Origin: Cyrtodaria siliqua
Taxonomy: Eukaryota; Mollusca; Bivalvia; Adapedonta; Hiatellidae
Reading direction: 5' to 3'
Assembly: GCA_037043455.1 (NCBI GenBank)
Contig: JAWPHD010002616.1
Location: 184,687-248,686, forward strand
Length of the DNA stretch: 64,000 nt
Position numbers and translations under genes: made by a program
Part shown: piece after piece, positions 1-10,872 of the stretch
Layout of the letters: the number at the start of each line of letters is the position of its first letter
Numbering within the stretch: the stretch's first letter is position 1
Notes under the pieces: model-generated
What the model was told of the DNA's origin: nothing
What the model saw: only the letters and a program-made list of their open reading frames with translations
Databases searched by the model: none

Positions 1-1015
1 GGGGAAATGTACACGACATTAAAGTGCGACTTGGAGAAACTTAGACTTGCGTTATGTACGCAACATCAGTTGCAACAGTCAGTGTATATAAAAGAGTATG
101 ATAATGGACCTTTGGAAACGGCCGAACACGACACATACAAAATATTGCAGTCTCGGTTTGATTGAGACTGTTCATGAACGGTAGCGAAATATGCTAGCTA
201 CCGCTCACGCCCTCTAGTCCCGGGTTAAGCAGAACTCAATATTCATAAAATCAATATAATGCGACTTGTGGAAATGTACACAACATCACTTGCAGCAGTC
301 AGTGTATATATATATATGTGTGTATATGTGTATATATATATGTATGTAATACTATCATGCATTACATGTTGAAGTATATATAAATATACACTCTTTTACT
401 CTCCCAAGAGAACGAATCTTGAACTGAAACACTTCTTAGTAAGTGAGAAATGGAGAAAATATATGACAAAAAATGATATGTGACAAAATAGACTTTATCT
501 GTTGCCATTTATTGCCGTGTGTATATATAAGTATTGTGTTGTACCTGTGTACTCGTGGACCTAAAGGTCTTTTGTATTTTGAATAAACATAAATGTATAT
601 AATGCCACTTGGGTAAATGTAGACAACATCAGTTGCAACAGTCAGTGTATATAATGCGACTTGGGGAAATATACACAACATCAGTTGCAACAGTCAGAGT
701 ATATAATGCCACTTGGGGAAACGTACACAACATTAAAGTGCGACTTGGAGAAACTTAGACTTGGGTTCAGTTGCAACGGTCAGTGTATATAATGCGACTT
801 GGGGAAATGTACACAACATTAAAGTGCGACTTGGAGAAACTTAGACTTGCGTTATGTACACAATATAACTTGCAACGGGCAGTGCAGATCAGTCTATATC
901 ATGCGACTTAGTGAAACGTAGATTTGTGTTATGCACACAACATCACTTACAACGGTCAGTGTATATAATACGACTTGGTGAAACGTGCACTTGCGTTATG
1001 TATGCAAAAAAAACC
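1..1015. repeat. Degenerate tandem/interspersed ~50-bp repeat
   Basis: A monomer of about 48-58 bp recurs at roughly 1-110, 245-310 and 590-1010. Its core words are 'gcgacttggggaaatgtaca', 'caacatcagttgcaac' and 'agtcagtgtatataatg'. A longer variant inserts 'cttagacttgcgttatgta'. The spacers at 110-245 and 310-590 are unrelated. A TA/TG microsatellite (301-348) lies between the blocks. Apparent short ORFs here are repeat translations. Confidence 0.8.
147..240 (-). repeat. Dispersed retroelement-tail-like module, copy 1
   Basis: The reverse complement resembles modules near 11231-11370, 33758-33912 and (minus) 37041-37175. They share a 'ggtgctaggrggcg' block, then 'catgaacagactcaat', and then a hairpin around 'gactcaataaaaccgagtc'. 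The AATAAA inside the hairpin in the better copies would suit a retroelement 3' end, but the class is not established. This copy is diverged. Confidence 0.5.
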
Positions 1016-1464
1016 CGACATACTATGATATAAAAGGGGTTAGAACAATCGAGTGTCCTCAATTAAAACACAGCAACAACATTAGTACGTTATACTGAAA
1101 TAGAATATAACATAAATCACATGGCAACGCTTTTTCTAGCAACCAAAAGCTCTACTATGTTCCTGCCTAACACTAACATACACTGTATATTTATGTCATA
1201 TTGAAGGATTTATTCAAGCCAGTCATTTGGTTTATTGCGTATTTTTAAATTGTGGTTTTCTGTATGAATGCAGGCGTTTCTGACTAGGCTATTGATTTAG
1301 CAATATATAGGCTCTTGTTATCGGTTAATCATTGCTGCGGCTATTGGCGATAGTTCGTTCCAGTACAAACGCTATTGATGTTTTATTTGATGGTTCGACC
1401 TTAGTCTTGTGTATTAAACGAGTTTGATGTTCCAACCGATTATTTGGCGCAATTAGTTTGAAAG

Positions 1465-1565
1465 TTATAAATGGATGCTAGTGATAGACTTTGAATCCTG
1501 ATATCTAGGGTTTGAGACCCACCGGGTTTCTTCGGTGGGTTCAGCGTCTATAGTCTTACCTCCTT
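1465..1565 (+). mobile_element. SINE1 fragment, 5' half
   Basis: 'gggtttgagacccaccg' followed by 'gtttcttcggtgggttc' aligns with the tRNA-like 3' half and linker of the full SINE1 at 12459-12732 ('tggttcaatcctcc', 'gagtttcgtcggtg'). The matching downstream part of SINE1 appears only at about 2060-2140, beyond a Rep-B block. This looks like one SINE split by a later insertion. Confidence 0.45.
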
Positions 1566-2050
1566 GGTGTTGTTATTCAGGTTATAATAGCGTAAATGAG
1601 TCTCCATTGCCCTTCCATAGTAAAGATAGAATGTTGACAACCTGTTAAAAACTCAAACCTCGTTAGAATTCTGGGAAACTTACTTTATCATGCAAATAAA
1701 CATGTCTGCTATTAAACTTCAACAAGGAAATAGGGGTTTTAATATCGTCTAAGAAACATTTCTTCAGTTGTATACCAACACCGGGTCAAAGGTCAACACT
1801 ATTTTTACCCCTTACAATTTCATACCCTGTCTACTTTCACTTCTCAAATTTATATCAAAAACTGTCAAAAACATGATGAGCTGCATTTTCAAATATCAAC
1901 AACATGTCCAGAATACAGTTACAGCCAAAAATAACAGGAAACTGCACTAAAAATGTTTTTAAAGAAAAAAAGATTAGCACTCTTTACTACATAACTACTT
2001 TCGACTGCACCAGGCGAGCACATCCTGTTGATTTAGTGTAATTAGACCTT
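1566..2050 (+). repeat. Rep-B dispersed repeat, partial copy 1
   Basis: This matches 30850-31015 ('tataatagcgtaaatgagtc', 'gttgacaacctgttaaa', 'cttactttatcat') and then 31525-31790 ('acaccgggtcaaaggtcaac', 'aaaactgtcaaaaacatgat', 'gatttagtgta'). In copy 2 the two blocks are separated by about 500 bp of inverted-repeat DNA that is absent here. The class is unknown. The 60-codon ORF inside is not conserved with the other copy. Confidence 0.7.
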
Positions 2051-2059
2051 CAGATGCTG

Positions 2060-2140
2060 ACGTTAGCATGGCGGTATCAGAGTATATTTATCCTCTGAGC
2101 ACGTAACATAACCATTGCAAACTATTCGATACTAAGAGTA
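2060..2140 (+). mobile_element. SINE1 fragment, 3' half
   Basis: 'ggtatcagagtatatttatc', 'ctctgagcacgtaacataac' and 'ctattcgatactaagagtag' align with the SINE1 body. It probably belongs to the same split SINE as the fragment at 1465-1565. Confidence 0.55.
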
Positions 2141-2376
2141 GGGCATCATTACTGCATTTTTGTACTCTCCATATATTTTGAATAAAATCTGGCTAAAATG
2201 CTTTAATAATAAAAAAAAACCTAGGATAACACATACTACGTGGCATAATGCATTTCCTTGTACATAAGGGCTAAGGAGTCATTTTAAGGGTCATCCATTA
2301 CGTTTCGGCCCTTTATAATAATAGTACTGGAAAGGATCTTTACAAGCATTTTGCTTTCGTTCCAATCCATTTATTA

Positions 2377-2581
2377 CCTTAGCCTCGTCCGTCGGATGGG
2401 GACGTAAACCGGGCGGTCCCGTGTATCGGTCTATCTTCCGAGCACGTTAAAGAACCATAGGAATCTATTCGATAATAAGAGTAGGGCAGGTTCCCGGATT
2501 CCTATGTATCCTTACCCTCTCTCTGGGGCGGCTCTAAATAACCTGTACTGTGTTGATGAGCCGTTAAACAACATTCAATTC
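2377..2581 (+). mobile_element. SINE1, 5'-truncated, with 13-bp target duplication
   Basis: The body matches SINE1 at 12459-12732 almost base for base ('gtcccgtgtatcggtctatc', 'gagcacgttaaagaaccata', 'gatgagccgttaaacaacat') but lacks the tRNA-like head. It is flanked by an identical 13-bp direct repeat, aatccatttatta, at 2364-2376 and 2582-2594. A 5' truncation with a target duplication is the usual result of LINE-driven target-primed reverse transcription. Confidence 0.85.
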
Positions 2582-2594
2582 AATCCATTTATTA

Positions 2595-3000
2595 TTGTAT
2601 GTAACATGTGTATAGTATGTTATCTTTGAAATAAAAAATGTGTTTAAACCAATACTAGTACTTATCATTATTTTTCAATTTTAAGTCGGACTCCTTGACC
2701 TCTACAAACGTCTGATGTACCCATTGTAATTGTTTACCCGAGAAACAATCTAAAATTTAACTTACATACACGCTTGATTCAAGTACTACCGGAAATCAGT
2801 TATTTCCGATCGATGATTAGCCAATGAAATTACATTTCGTGGTGAACAAATAAGTAAGGTAACTTAGCTTTTGGCAATTTTGAATATGTTATTGACGTTT
2901 TCATCACGACATCCTCCCATTAACACCACACTAAAATGTAGCAAAAAAAATTACTCCTCGCAAGTACGTTGCATACCTGGACATGATAGATACATGTTTT
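2595..3000. other. No feature seen
   Basis: This is AT-rich unique-looking sequence. I see no coding, RNA or repeat signal in it. Confidence 0.4.
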
Positions 3001-3001
3001 T

Positions 3002-3265
3002 AAAGTAGTTATCCCGCCACAAACAGCCAAGTAATACAAAATATGTACACCGTTTATAAACCTACTGACGACGACACATACACACACGCACGCACGCACG
3101 CACGCCACAACAACGCACGCACGCCCCCCCCCCCACACCCCCGCCACCCCCCCACACACACATATTACCCACGGAGCCAAGCTTTCTCCTTATATAGCAC
3201 TGAACAAGAAGAAAGTATATATATATTTTGAGAAGAATCTATAGTCACAAATATATATAAACGGC
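3002..3265 (+). mobile_element. CCCGCC-TIR MITE, partial, with internal microsatellite
   Basis: It begins 'taaagtagttatcccgcc' and 'aacagccaagt', and continues with 'cctactgacgacgac' and 'aatctatagtcacaaatata', matching the 5' part of the copies at 16636, 29542 and 59690. A CACG/CCC-rich microsatellite (3075-3162) sits where the other copies read 'gaggtatatacata'. The 3' half and right TIR are missing. Confidence 0.65.
3075..3162. repeat. CA/CACG microsatellite with long C-runs
   Basis: A cacacgcacgcacg tract is followed by a run of 12 or more C, then 'cacccccgccaccccccc'. The minus strand therefore carries several G-runs of five or more, a G-quadruplex-capable pattern. Confidence 0.8.
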
Positions 3266-3561
3266 TCCCGTGTGGTTGCCGGGGTAGAATGCAACCACTG
3301 CAAATCCCGCTAGAGGTAGAGGGGTAGGACCCCCTCCTTCATGTTCATTTTGTCCTTTTTTTATCATGCTCATTCAAGGTTTTCTTCATGACACCGCATA
3401 TGCAAATTTGGAGTAATCTTCATAAAGACGTTGGAAGTGATATCACAACATATTAAAGCTTACTGAACTTATTGGGATATTCTACTTTTGCTTTCCCAGC
3501 AACATTCATAGACGTATGTTGACTATTTCTCAACCGAGTTTTAAAGCTGTGTTAATTTTAA

Positions 3562-3764
3562 CCCTTAACCCGCTAAGAACAACTATAATAGCCCTTGCGT
3601 CTATTGTAAACCCAGATCAGCCTGCGGGTAACAGGTTGATCAGGGTTTACAATGTCCGGCTGCTGATCAGCCATTTTGCCTAAAACACCCCTTTGTCACA
3701 TAAATGGAATGGTCTTAATTCAAAGAAAAAAACAGTCCATTATATATGTGTAGCGGGTTAAGGG
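3562..3764 (+). mobile_element. piggyBac-like MITE (203 bp) with TTAA target sites
   Basis: The ends are inverted repeats, CCCTTAACCCGCT and AGCGGGTTAAGGG. They are flanked by TTAA at 3558-3561 and 3765-3768. TTAA duplication with termini starting CCC is the piggyBac hallmark. There is no coding capacity. A second copy in inverse orientation lies at 62548-62743 and shares 'ccctttgtcacataaatgga' and 'ggtcttaattcaaagaaa'. Confidence 0.85.
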
Positions 3765-3800
3765 TTAACTACCGCTAACATGTTTAGTACCAATGATATA

Positions 3801-4030
3801 TACTCAGTACATTTAAAAACGCAACATTTTTGACGATTATTTAGTTCGCTATTTTTATGTTCAATTCAAGATTGTATTTTATGTTAGTATACAAGGTCTC
3901 TTTGTCCCAAAGGTTAACATATGGCGATAAACAGTTGCATAAGATTTGCTCTACTTCTTTCAGTTAAAACACATTTAACTTTAACATCTTTAACATCACA
4001 AGAAATTCAAAAAATACCACGTGTTGCGTT
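3801..4030 (+). mobile_element. TA-type MITE (AACGCAACA family), right end lost
   Basis: It starts 'tactcagtacattt' then 'aaaacgcaacatt' after TA. The interior shares 'tcaagattgtattttatgtt', 'gtctctttgtccca' and 'ttcagttaaaacacatt' with the complete copy at 53020-53283. The right end stops inside the inverted repeat at 'gtgttgcgtt' and runs straight into satellite DNA. TA sites suggest a Tc1/mariner-type non-autonomous element. Confidence 0.7.
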
Positions 4031-4480
4031 CCTCTAATGCAATACCACGACACCAAAGGCTTCTTAAGCTCTGTCGTATCTCATTAGAGGTACTCTCAAT
4101 ACATTACTAAGTGATCCAGAACGAAACCAAATGCTCCTTAAGCCCTCTGATATCGCATTAGAGGAACTCTCAATACGTCACTAAGTAAACCAAAATGGGA
4201 AAATGTTCCTGGTGCCCTCTAATATCTCATTAGTGCATCTCTCAATGCATACTATGTGAAACATAATATAAAATGTTCCTCATACCCTCTGGTATCACAT
4301 AACTGGAACTCAATGCATTACTAATTGAAGCAAAACGGGAAAACTTTCCTTAAGCCCTTTAGCACCTCATTATAGGAACTCTCAATGCACAACTAAGTGA
4401 AACAGAACTTGAAAATAATCTTCACACCCTGGAATATCCCATTCGAGGAATTTTCGATACCTTACTAAATGGTTTCTCTG
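4031..4480 (-). repeat. Satellite arm in minus orientation (~72-86 bp unit)
   Basis: There are five to six diverged monomers containing 'attagaggaactctcaatac', 'attactaagtgatccag' and 'aaatgctccttaagccct'. Reverse-complemented, they match the forward array at 4757-6545 ('gtattgagagttcctc', 'gagaccagaggac', 'ctggatcactt'). Confidence 0.8.
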
Positions 4481-4636
4481 TTCTAATCGATTTTATGTAA
4501 TGTATTTTGATCTGTATGAACGCAAGATTACAATAATGTATTACATGGAATAAATGACAGAACGTCCTATTGTGTGGTATGCATGTTTTCAGCATTTGCA
4601 TGAACAATTTTGGTAATACTTAATACATAACTCTTA

Positions 4637-4757
4637 CACTCAGTACATTGGAAAACGCAACACTTGGTATATTTTGAATTTCTAGGAATGTTAAAGTTGT
4701 TAAAGTTAAATGTGTTTTAACTGTAAGAAGTAGAGCAAATCTTGTGCAACTGTGAAG
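4637..4757 (-). mobile_element. TA-type MITE fragment, inverse of the 3801 copy
   Basis: It opens with an intact terminal repeat ('cactcagtacattgg', 'aaaacgcaacac') after TA. It continues 'gttaaagttaaatgtgtttt' and 'agtagagcaaatcttgtg', which is the reverse complement of the 3' half of the element at 3801-4030. It then joins the forward satellite. Confidence 0.75.
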
Positions 4758-6545
4758 AGCATTGTTTTGCTCTGGATCGCTTAGTAATGTATTGAGAGTT
4801 CCTCAAATGAGAGACCAGAGGACAGGAAGAGCATTGCTTTATGAGAGACCAGAGGACACGAATAGCATTGTTTTATTCTGTTTTACTTAGTAATATATTG
4901 AGAGTTACTAAAATGAGAGACCAGAGGACACGTATAGCATTGCTTTGCTCTGGATCATTTACAAATGTATTTATCTTTCCTCAAGTGAAAGACAAGAGGA
5001 CATGAAGAGAATTGTTTTGCTCTTGATCACTTTGAAATGTATTGAGAGTTCCTCAAATGAGAGACCAGATGACACGAAGTGTAATGTTTCGCTTTGTTTC
5101 ACTTATTTGTGTATTAAGAGTTCCTCAAGTGAGACACTAGAGGACAAGAAGAGCATTGTTTTGCTCTGTATCACTTAGTAATGTGATAAGAGTTCCTCAA
5201 ATGAGAGACCAGAGGACACGAATAGCAATGTATTGCGAGTTCCACAAATGAGAGACCAGAGTACAGGAAGACCATTGCTTTGCTCTGGACCACTTAGTAA
5301 TGTATTGAGAGTTCCTCAAATGAGAGACTAGAGGACACGAATATCATTGCTTTGCTCTGGATCACTTAGTAATGTATTGAGAGTTCCTCAAATAAGAGAC
5401 CAGAGGACACGAATATCATTGCTTTGCTCTAGATCACTTAGTAATGTATTGAGAGTTCCTCTTATGAGAGACTGGAGGACACGAGGAGCATTGTTTGCTC
5501 TGTTTCACTTGGCAATATATTTACAGTTCCTTTAATGAGATACGTTGGAGCATTAAAAAAGAAAGTATAAAAGTCGAACATGAAATGCAGCCTTCACAGA
5601 ACACAGTAAACCCAAAAACACGCAAAACGACAAACAGGAATGGCAATAGCAATAATAAAGGCATGTCAATGACGTCACAAACATAAAATTGTTCTATTCT
5701 GTTTGACTTAGTAATATGTTAAGAGTTCTATTAGTGAAATTCCAGAGGGCGCGAGGACATGATGATCATCTTATGTTCAGTTTCACTTAAATATGTATTA
5801 AGAGTTCCTTTAATAATGTAATACAGAGCGTTAGGCGCATTGGTAAAGTAATGGATTAAAATCGCCTCTTTTGAGATACCGGAGGGCATAATGAGCATAA
5901 TGCGTTTCTGTTTCACTCAGTAGTATATTAAGAGTTGTGTTAATGAGATAATATAGGACGTAAGGAGCAGTTTTAAGAACTCCTGTAATGAGATACTAGG
6001 AGGTATGAGGGGCATTTGGTTTTGTTCTGGATCACTTAGTAATGTACTGAGAGTTCCTCTACTGAGATACTACAGGGGATAATGAGCATTTTGTAAGTAA
6101 TATATTAAAAGTTCCTCTAATGAGAGTGGATAATGAACATTTTCAAGTAATCTATTAAAAGTTCCTCTAATGAGAGTGGATAATGAAACATTTTCAAGTA
6201 ATCTATTAAAAGTTCCTCTAATGAGAGTGGATAATGAAAATTTTCAAGTAATCTATTAAAAGTTCCTCTAATGAGAGTGGATAATGAACATTTTCAAGTA
6301 ATCTATTAAAAGTTCCTCTAATGAGAGTGGATAATGAACATTTTCTAGTAATATATAAAAAGTTCCTCTAATGAGGGGGCTGAGGAGCATTCTGTAAGTA
6401 AAGTATTTAGGGTTTCTCTAATTATTGGGGATGAGCGATATTTTCAAGTAATCTATTACGAGTTCCCCTAATGAGACACTAGATGGGATGAGGAGCATTG
6501 TGTAAGTAATGTATTGAGTTCCTCTAATGAGATACTAGAGGGCGC
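4757..6545 (+). repeat. Satellite arm in plus orientation (72-bp unit, 50-bp subarray)
   Basis: The 72-bp monomers read 'agtaatgtattgagagttcc', 'tcaaatgagagaccagagga', 'cacgaatagcattgctttgc', 'tctggatcactt'. At about 6095-6360 a 50-bp derivative ('agtaatctattaaaagttcc', 'tctaatgagagtggataatg') is repeated six times with high identity, so it expanded more recently than its surroundings. The short ORFs here change frame from unit to unit and are not genes. Confidence 0.85.
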
Positions 6546-6549
6546 GAAG

Positions 6550-6940
6550 AACAGTATTACTACTAATTCCTTCGTATAAGCCGACGCAAGCAAATTGATT
6601 ACTGAATTGTATAAGGTTTATTTCGTTCAGTCATGGCATCAATTGTTATGTATCTATTACCAGTTTATTTTGCAATTACGGTAAACAATTTTAATACTAA
6701 GCGATTTTTTCCATTGATAGTGAATTTCCATAGAACATTTATGCTATACCAAAATAGTTATAACCGAAAACACATTTATCATTGTTTACAGCATGTTCCA
6801 TGTAATCAGGAGCATCAGCATAATTATGCAGACATATTGTGTCGATAAGATCTCGACACACGGCCAGAGAATAATAAGCTAGCAAGCTGCCACCACCCTC
6901 ATTAGCATCAATACAATATAAACACTACCAACTGCGTATA
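6550..6940. other. No feature seen
   Basis: A 71-codon ORF (6633-6848) is present, but it shows no recognisable family, splice context or conservation. Confidence 0.4.
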
Positions 6941-6943
6941 TCT

Positions 6944-7299
6944 AAAGTCCTATCCCGCAATCAACAGGCACAGTTTATAACAGATATATACCGTTTGTTT
7001 TTAAACGTACTGATGATGAGTTATATACATAACTTGAATACTTTGAAAATTCGAACTCTATCGCCACTTTATAAACTGACTTTAACCAGCCAGGCCAAAC
7101 CCCAAAAACTGGGAGGTCGAATTAAGTGTTACCAACTCATTAATTACTTTTACGTATATTCAATCGCGTGTATTTTAAGTACCCCTGAATAAACATATAC
7201 TTTTATTTGGCACATTTTCATTATTTTATGACCTGAACACCCGGATAGGGTTTGGATAAACGATTTTAAAGTGTAATTTTGCCATTATTTAGCGGTTTA
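6944..7299 (+). mobile_element. CCCGCC-TIR MITE, near full length
   Basis: The left end is 'ctatcccgcaatcaacag' and the right end 'ttgccattatttagcggt'. The interior has 'accagccaggccaaacccc', 'agtgttaccaactcatt' and 'acctgaacacccggatag', all shared with the other family members. The termini are imperfect inverted repeats. Confidence 0.75.
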
Positions 7300-7790
7300 T
7301 TGCCTTAAATGAGCATTCATGTAAATGCATATTCTAATGTGTAGAGAAGTACAAGAATACGTTGCATCGTATTTAAAGAATAAACCTATATTCATATTAA
7401 ATCTTTACAGAGAGAACATTCGCAATATACGGGCATATATGAATAAAATATAATTTGTAAAGTAAAATGTAAATTGCGAATGAAATATGCTTAAACACAA
7501 AGAATACCCAGCAGAACAGAACGAACCTCACTTTATTAAACAAGATCACAAGCAGGTGATGCAAGGGAGTATATTACAAAAAAAGTAAAAAAGAAAGAAA
7601 AAAAAAAGGAAAAAAAAAGGAAGTATGCATGATGTGGATTTGTAGGTTAGTGTGTGAATGGATCGTATACATTTTCGCAGTGAGAGTCAAAGTTCACAAA
7701 ACCAAAACATGGCTAATAAATACTTGTTTCTTTTAAAACATTAAGAAACACAACATCGAGAAATACAATTTCTTAAAAGGAACATTGCTT
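7300..7790. other. AT-rich stretch, A-tract only
   Basis: An A/AG-rich tract lies at about 7576-7622. Nothing else is recognised. Confidence 0.4.
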
Positions 7791-7799
7791 ATAACAAAA

Positions 7800-8095
7800 T
7801 ACGTTTAACATACATTTGTGAGATTAAACCCCCATTAAAAAGCAGATACAGTTTGACTGCGGTTCTGCATGTAAACAAATATGGCGGCTTAAATGAAATT
7901 AATTTCTATGTGTGGAAACTAGTTCATTTCTAGATTTTAACACCTATTCTTGGATATATCTTCAAACTAAGATGCAGCTTTCGGACTTCTAATGTGTCGT
8001 TTTATAAATATCTTCTGAAATGTTAACAACGTGACCTTCGGGAAAGAAATTAGTAGACTACAAACTTTGACCCCTTTGTATCGTCATTGATTGTT
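7800..8095 (+). repeat. Rep-B dispersed repeat, 5' portion, copy 3
   Basis: This matches 30600-30850: 'gtgagattaaacccccatt', 'gactgcggttctgcatgtaa', 'acaaatatggcggc' and 'accttcgggaaag'. The downstream half present at 1566 and 30850 is absent. Confidence 0.6.
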
Positions 8096-8099
8096 TAAT

Positions 8100-10365
8100 A
8101 CATTGCATATAGTATGACGTTGTATTCCTTATTACATATTAACTAACATCTTAAGAATTTCTCAGACAATTTTAAAGCGATTCGTTGATATTGTTAAACC
8201 ATTACTATAATTTAAATACTACAAACATAACAATACGTTTATTAAAATATGTACACTGAATTTACAGCGTGGATATTAAACTGAAATCATGTACATAATT
8301 ATAAATGTATATAATATGTAGACTTTCGATTAAAATCAATTTCATGACAAATTAAAAGCGGCAATTTGTAGCGCCCAAGGGCATTAGGTGTCCGATCGCT
8401 TCCTGTATACGCCAATACGCCTCGACCATCAATCTTTCGCGACATGGACGCTTCTCTTACTAACTTCTTTCAACCGCGCCGTTACATTCTGAGCCTGCGG
8501 GTATCACAATTTATCAATAAATCGATATTTATTTAAAAACTTCATAACTTCAGGGTAAATTCGGAAGTTTCCCATTGACTGATAGATGGACTATAAGGAA
8601 GAGAGTATAAAAAAGAATAACTTTCCCAACATCAGAGTGTCGAAAACAGTATAAAGTCGTGGCCATAGATACATGGCTCGTCAGAAGGTTTCATTCAACG
8701 GACACTACACGTACTCACTCTGCTTAAATCGTGGTCTATATGGATACACGGATTCGTTTAAATGAGAGAGAGGTAGGTTGTTTTTACATAATCGTAGAAA
8801 AATAAATTACCATTATAGACTAATAGTGTTACATGCAAACTGCCTTTCTTGAAAAATCAACAACACAAAATCATCAATAAAGTAACGCAAAAGATAAATC
8901 TCGAAAATGGTGACAAACACGTTCAAGTAAAATCTCGAGAATATATACATATATGTATTGTGTTTTCTTACGATTTCCCAAAATAATACGTATCTTTTTT
9001 CCGATGTATTTTTGTATTCAGTTAAAAAAAAAAGTTACTGAACACTTTCATGATTGATGATTTTAATTTTAACCTCAGTGATATAAATACTGATAAAGAG
9101 TACATAATTAAACACAGAAAATTACTTAATATGAAAACAAAACATAAACATAAATACATAAACACGCTACCTCTGTATATCATCTCTTTTTTCTATCTAA
9201 ATTTGCTTCTTTGCTTACTTGAAACTTGATGAAGAACATATCAAAATAATGACAAAACAAGTAATCAAATACAAATTAAAATTAATATAACAACATTTCC
9301 ATTTAATTTGATATTAAACACAGAGTAATTACTGTAAATCAAGTTCTTTCCATTTCAACATCCTCAGTTCAGATTTCAATGTGGGCGATATTTCTCATTT
9401 TGGCATGCTGATTTTTACCAACGTTATTTCAATGTTCATAATATCACCCGCATTCAAATCCATGTTTTACACAATAACTTTTTCAATTTCAATTCAATAA
9501 GATTTACAGATACCCCCATATTTATAATGTGGTATTACAATTTTCACATGCCTAACAAAAATACGGTTCGGCACACTGCAAAACTGATGCACTCCTCTCT
9601 GGTATTATTTAATATTATATTCACAATAAGGGCAAACTGGAGGAATTTAAATAAACACTTGACGCTTACATTACTGCATACAATTTAACATTGGGCGGGG
9701 AGTTATTATTCCCACGACATTGGTGGTGAATGAATTGCGAGTCTGGGGTAATTTGTTCAAACCCTATCGTCCAATAGAAACCGTTTGTCAATTGTTCTGT
9801 GTCAATATCGATCGTACAAACAGCGTTTTGTGTCTGCAGGAAAATAAATTAATGATCGTACAACATATTATGCATATGCGTGGAAAATTTACGAAATGTT
9901 ATTTCTTAAAAAACAAACAAATAGCATTTAGTTAAAACCAGTTTAAGCAACCATTATTTTCAAAAAATAAGGTTTATCGACATATTAAACTTTACTTTAA
10001 AATAAAACCTTCTCAGTTAATTATATATATGTATTTATATATTATACAGCAACAATAATGTATCACATAGTCTATTAAAATATATGTTTACATAATAGTA
10101 GCATAAATCCCAAAAAAACACATATACAGTTGACAAAAAAGTGACACATATGTTATTTAAGAGCACATTAATATAATAACATATGTTATATATAGATAGA
10201 TAGATATTTTATTGATTTAAACTTTACAGTTTCTCATCATTACATACATAATTTGTAATACATAATTATGCATAGTCTCTTATAATTCTGTTAGAATGAC
10301 ATAGTTACGCTTATATGTAATGTATTATTTTATATACTACTGTACTATGATGAGACTTTAATTAA
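8100..10365. other. 2.2 kb AT-rich DNA with no supported feature
   Basis: A somewhat GC-richer island at about 8350-8780 contains a 30-codon ORF (8673-8765), which is too short to support. The rest is AT-rich and unassigned, with an 'atagatagatag' tract near 10193. Confidence 0.4.
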
Positions 10366-10370
10366 CTAAA

Positions 10371-10600
10371 CTCCTCAAAATAATTTAGGGACCACAAAAC
10401 AGAACAGTAGTAATTACTTAATCTTTAATATATATGGATATTCATATTCATATAAAAACTTAATACATGTGTGTGTCACGTAACAATTGTAAAGAATATA
10501 AATAAACTTAAAAAATGCGAAAAGTCAGTAAATCGTTCAATAACTGCGCTTTAAAAAATGACACAAATCAAAACATGTTCCTTAAATTATTTTGAGGAGT
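10371..10600 (+). mobile_element. Short TIR element (CTCCTCAAAATAATTT family), copy 1
   Basis: The terminal inverted repeats are 'ctcctcaaaataatttaggg' (left) and the reverse complement of 'ccttaaattattttgaggag' (right). The element is about 230 bp, with no coding capacity. Copy 2 lies inverted at 13957-14178 with a similar interior ('catattcatataaaaa', 'aacaattgtaaa'). Confidence 0.8.
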
Positions 10601-10629
10601 ATATAAAACCTGCGAATGTTATTACATTT

Positions 10630-10872
10630 GTTAGTTTGTATGGTATTTTACTTCATTTTCAACACATGTAAGGTTATATATGACGGTCGATTTTTTGTGC
10701 TGAAAGCCGATCACCCACTTTTCCTGGGTAGAACCAGTACCGTACTCCTCTAGCCATTCGTAAGAATCGACACTTCCTCACTTACAAGTCAGCTCCCGGT
10801 GGGATTCGAACCCGCAGCGGTAAGGGGCGAAGGTTTACAACGTAACGTCGTTAACCATTCGGCCACGGAGAC
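10630..10872 (-). mobile_element. SINE2, tRNA-Ser-like head, full copy
   Basis: The reverse complement begins 'gtctccgtggccgaatggtt'. It has a clear polymerase III A box (TGGCCGAATGG, 10855-10865) and B box (GGGTTCGAATCCC, 10801-10813), and a long variable region like a serine-type tRNA. The body contains 'gtgtcgattcttacg', 'ggttctacccaggaaaagtg' and 'atcgaccgtca', and the tail 'catgtgttgaaaatga'. Other copies are at 54834-55067 (minus) and 28690-28885 (plus, decayed). It is not a free-standing tRNA gene, because the same body follows in each copy. Confidence 0.85.

Noticed and set aside
8673..8765. 30-codon ORF (MARQKVSFNG...) in a GC-richer island with a TATA-like box upstream
   Set aside because: Too short and unrecognised. 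The TATA-like words are common in this AT-rich DNA.
10801..10872. Standalone tRNA-Ser gene on the minus strand
   Set aside because: A and B boxes are good, but the same non-tRNA body and tail follow in three copies, so this is a SINE head. I could not confirm a full cloverleaf.
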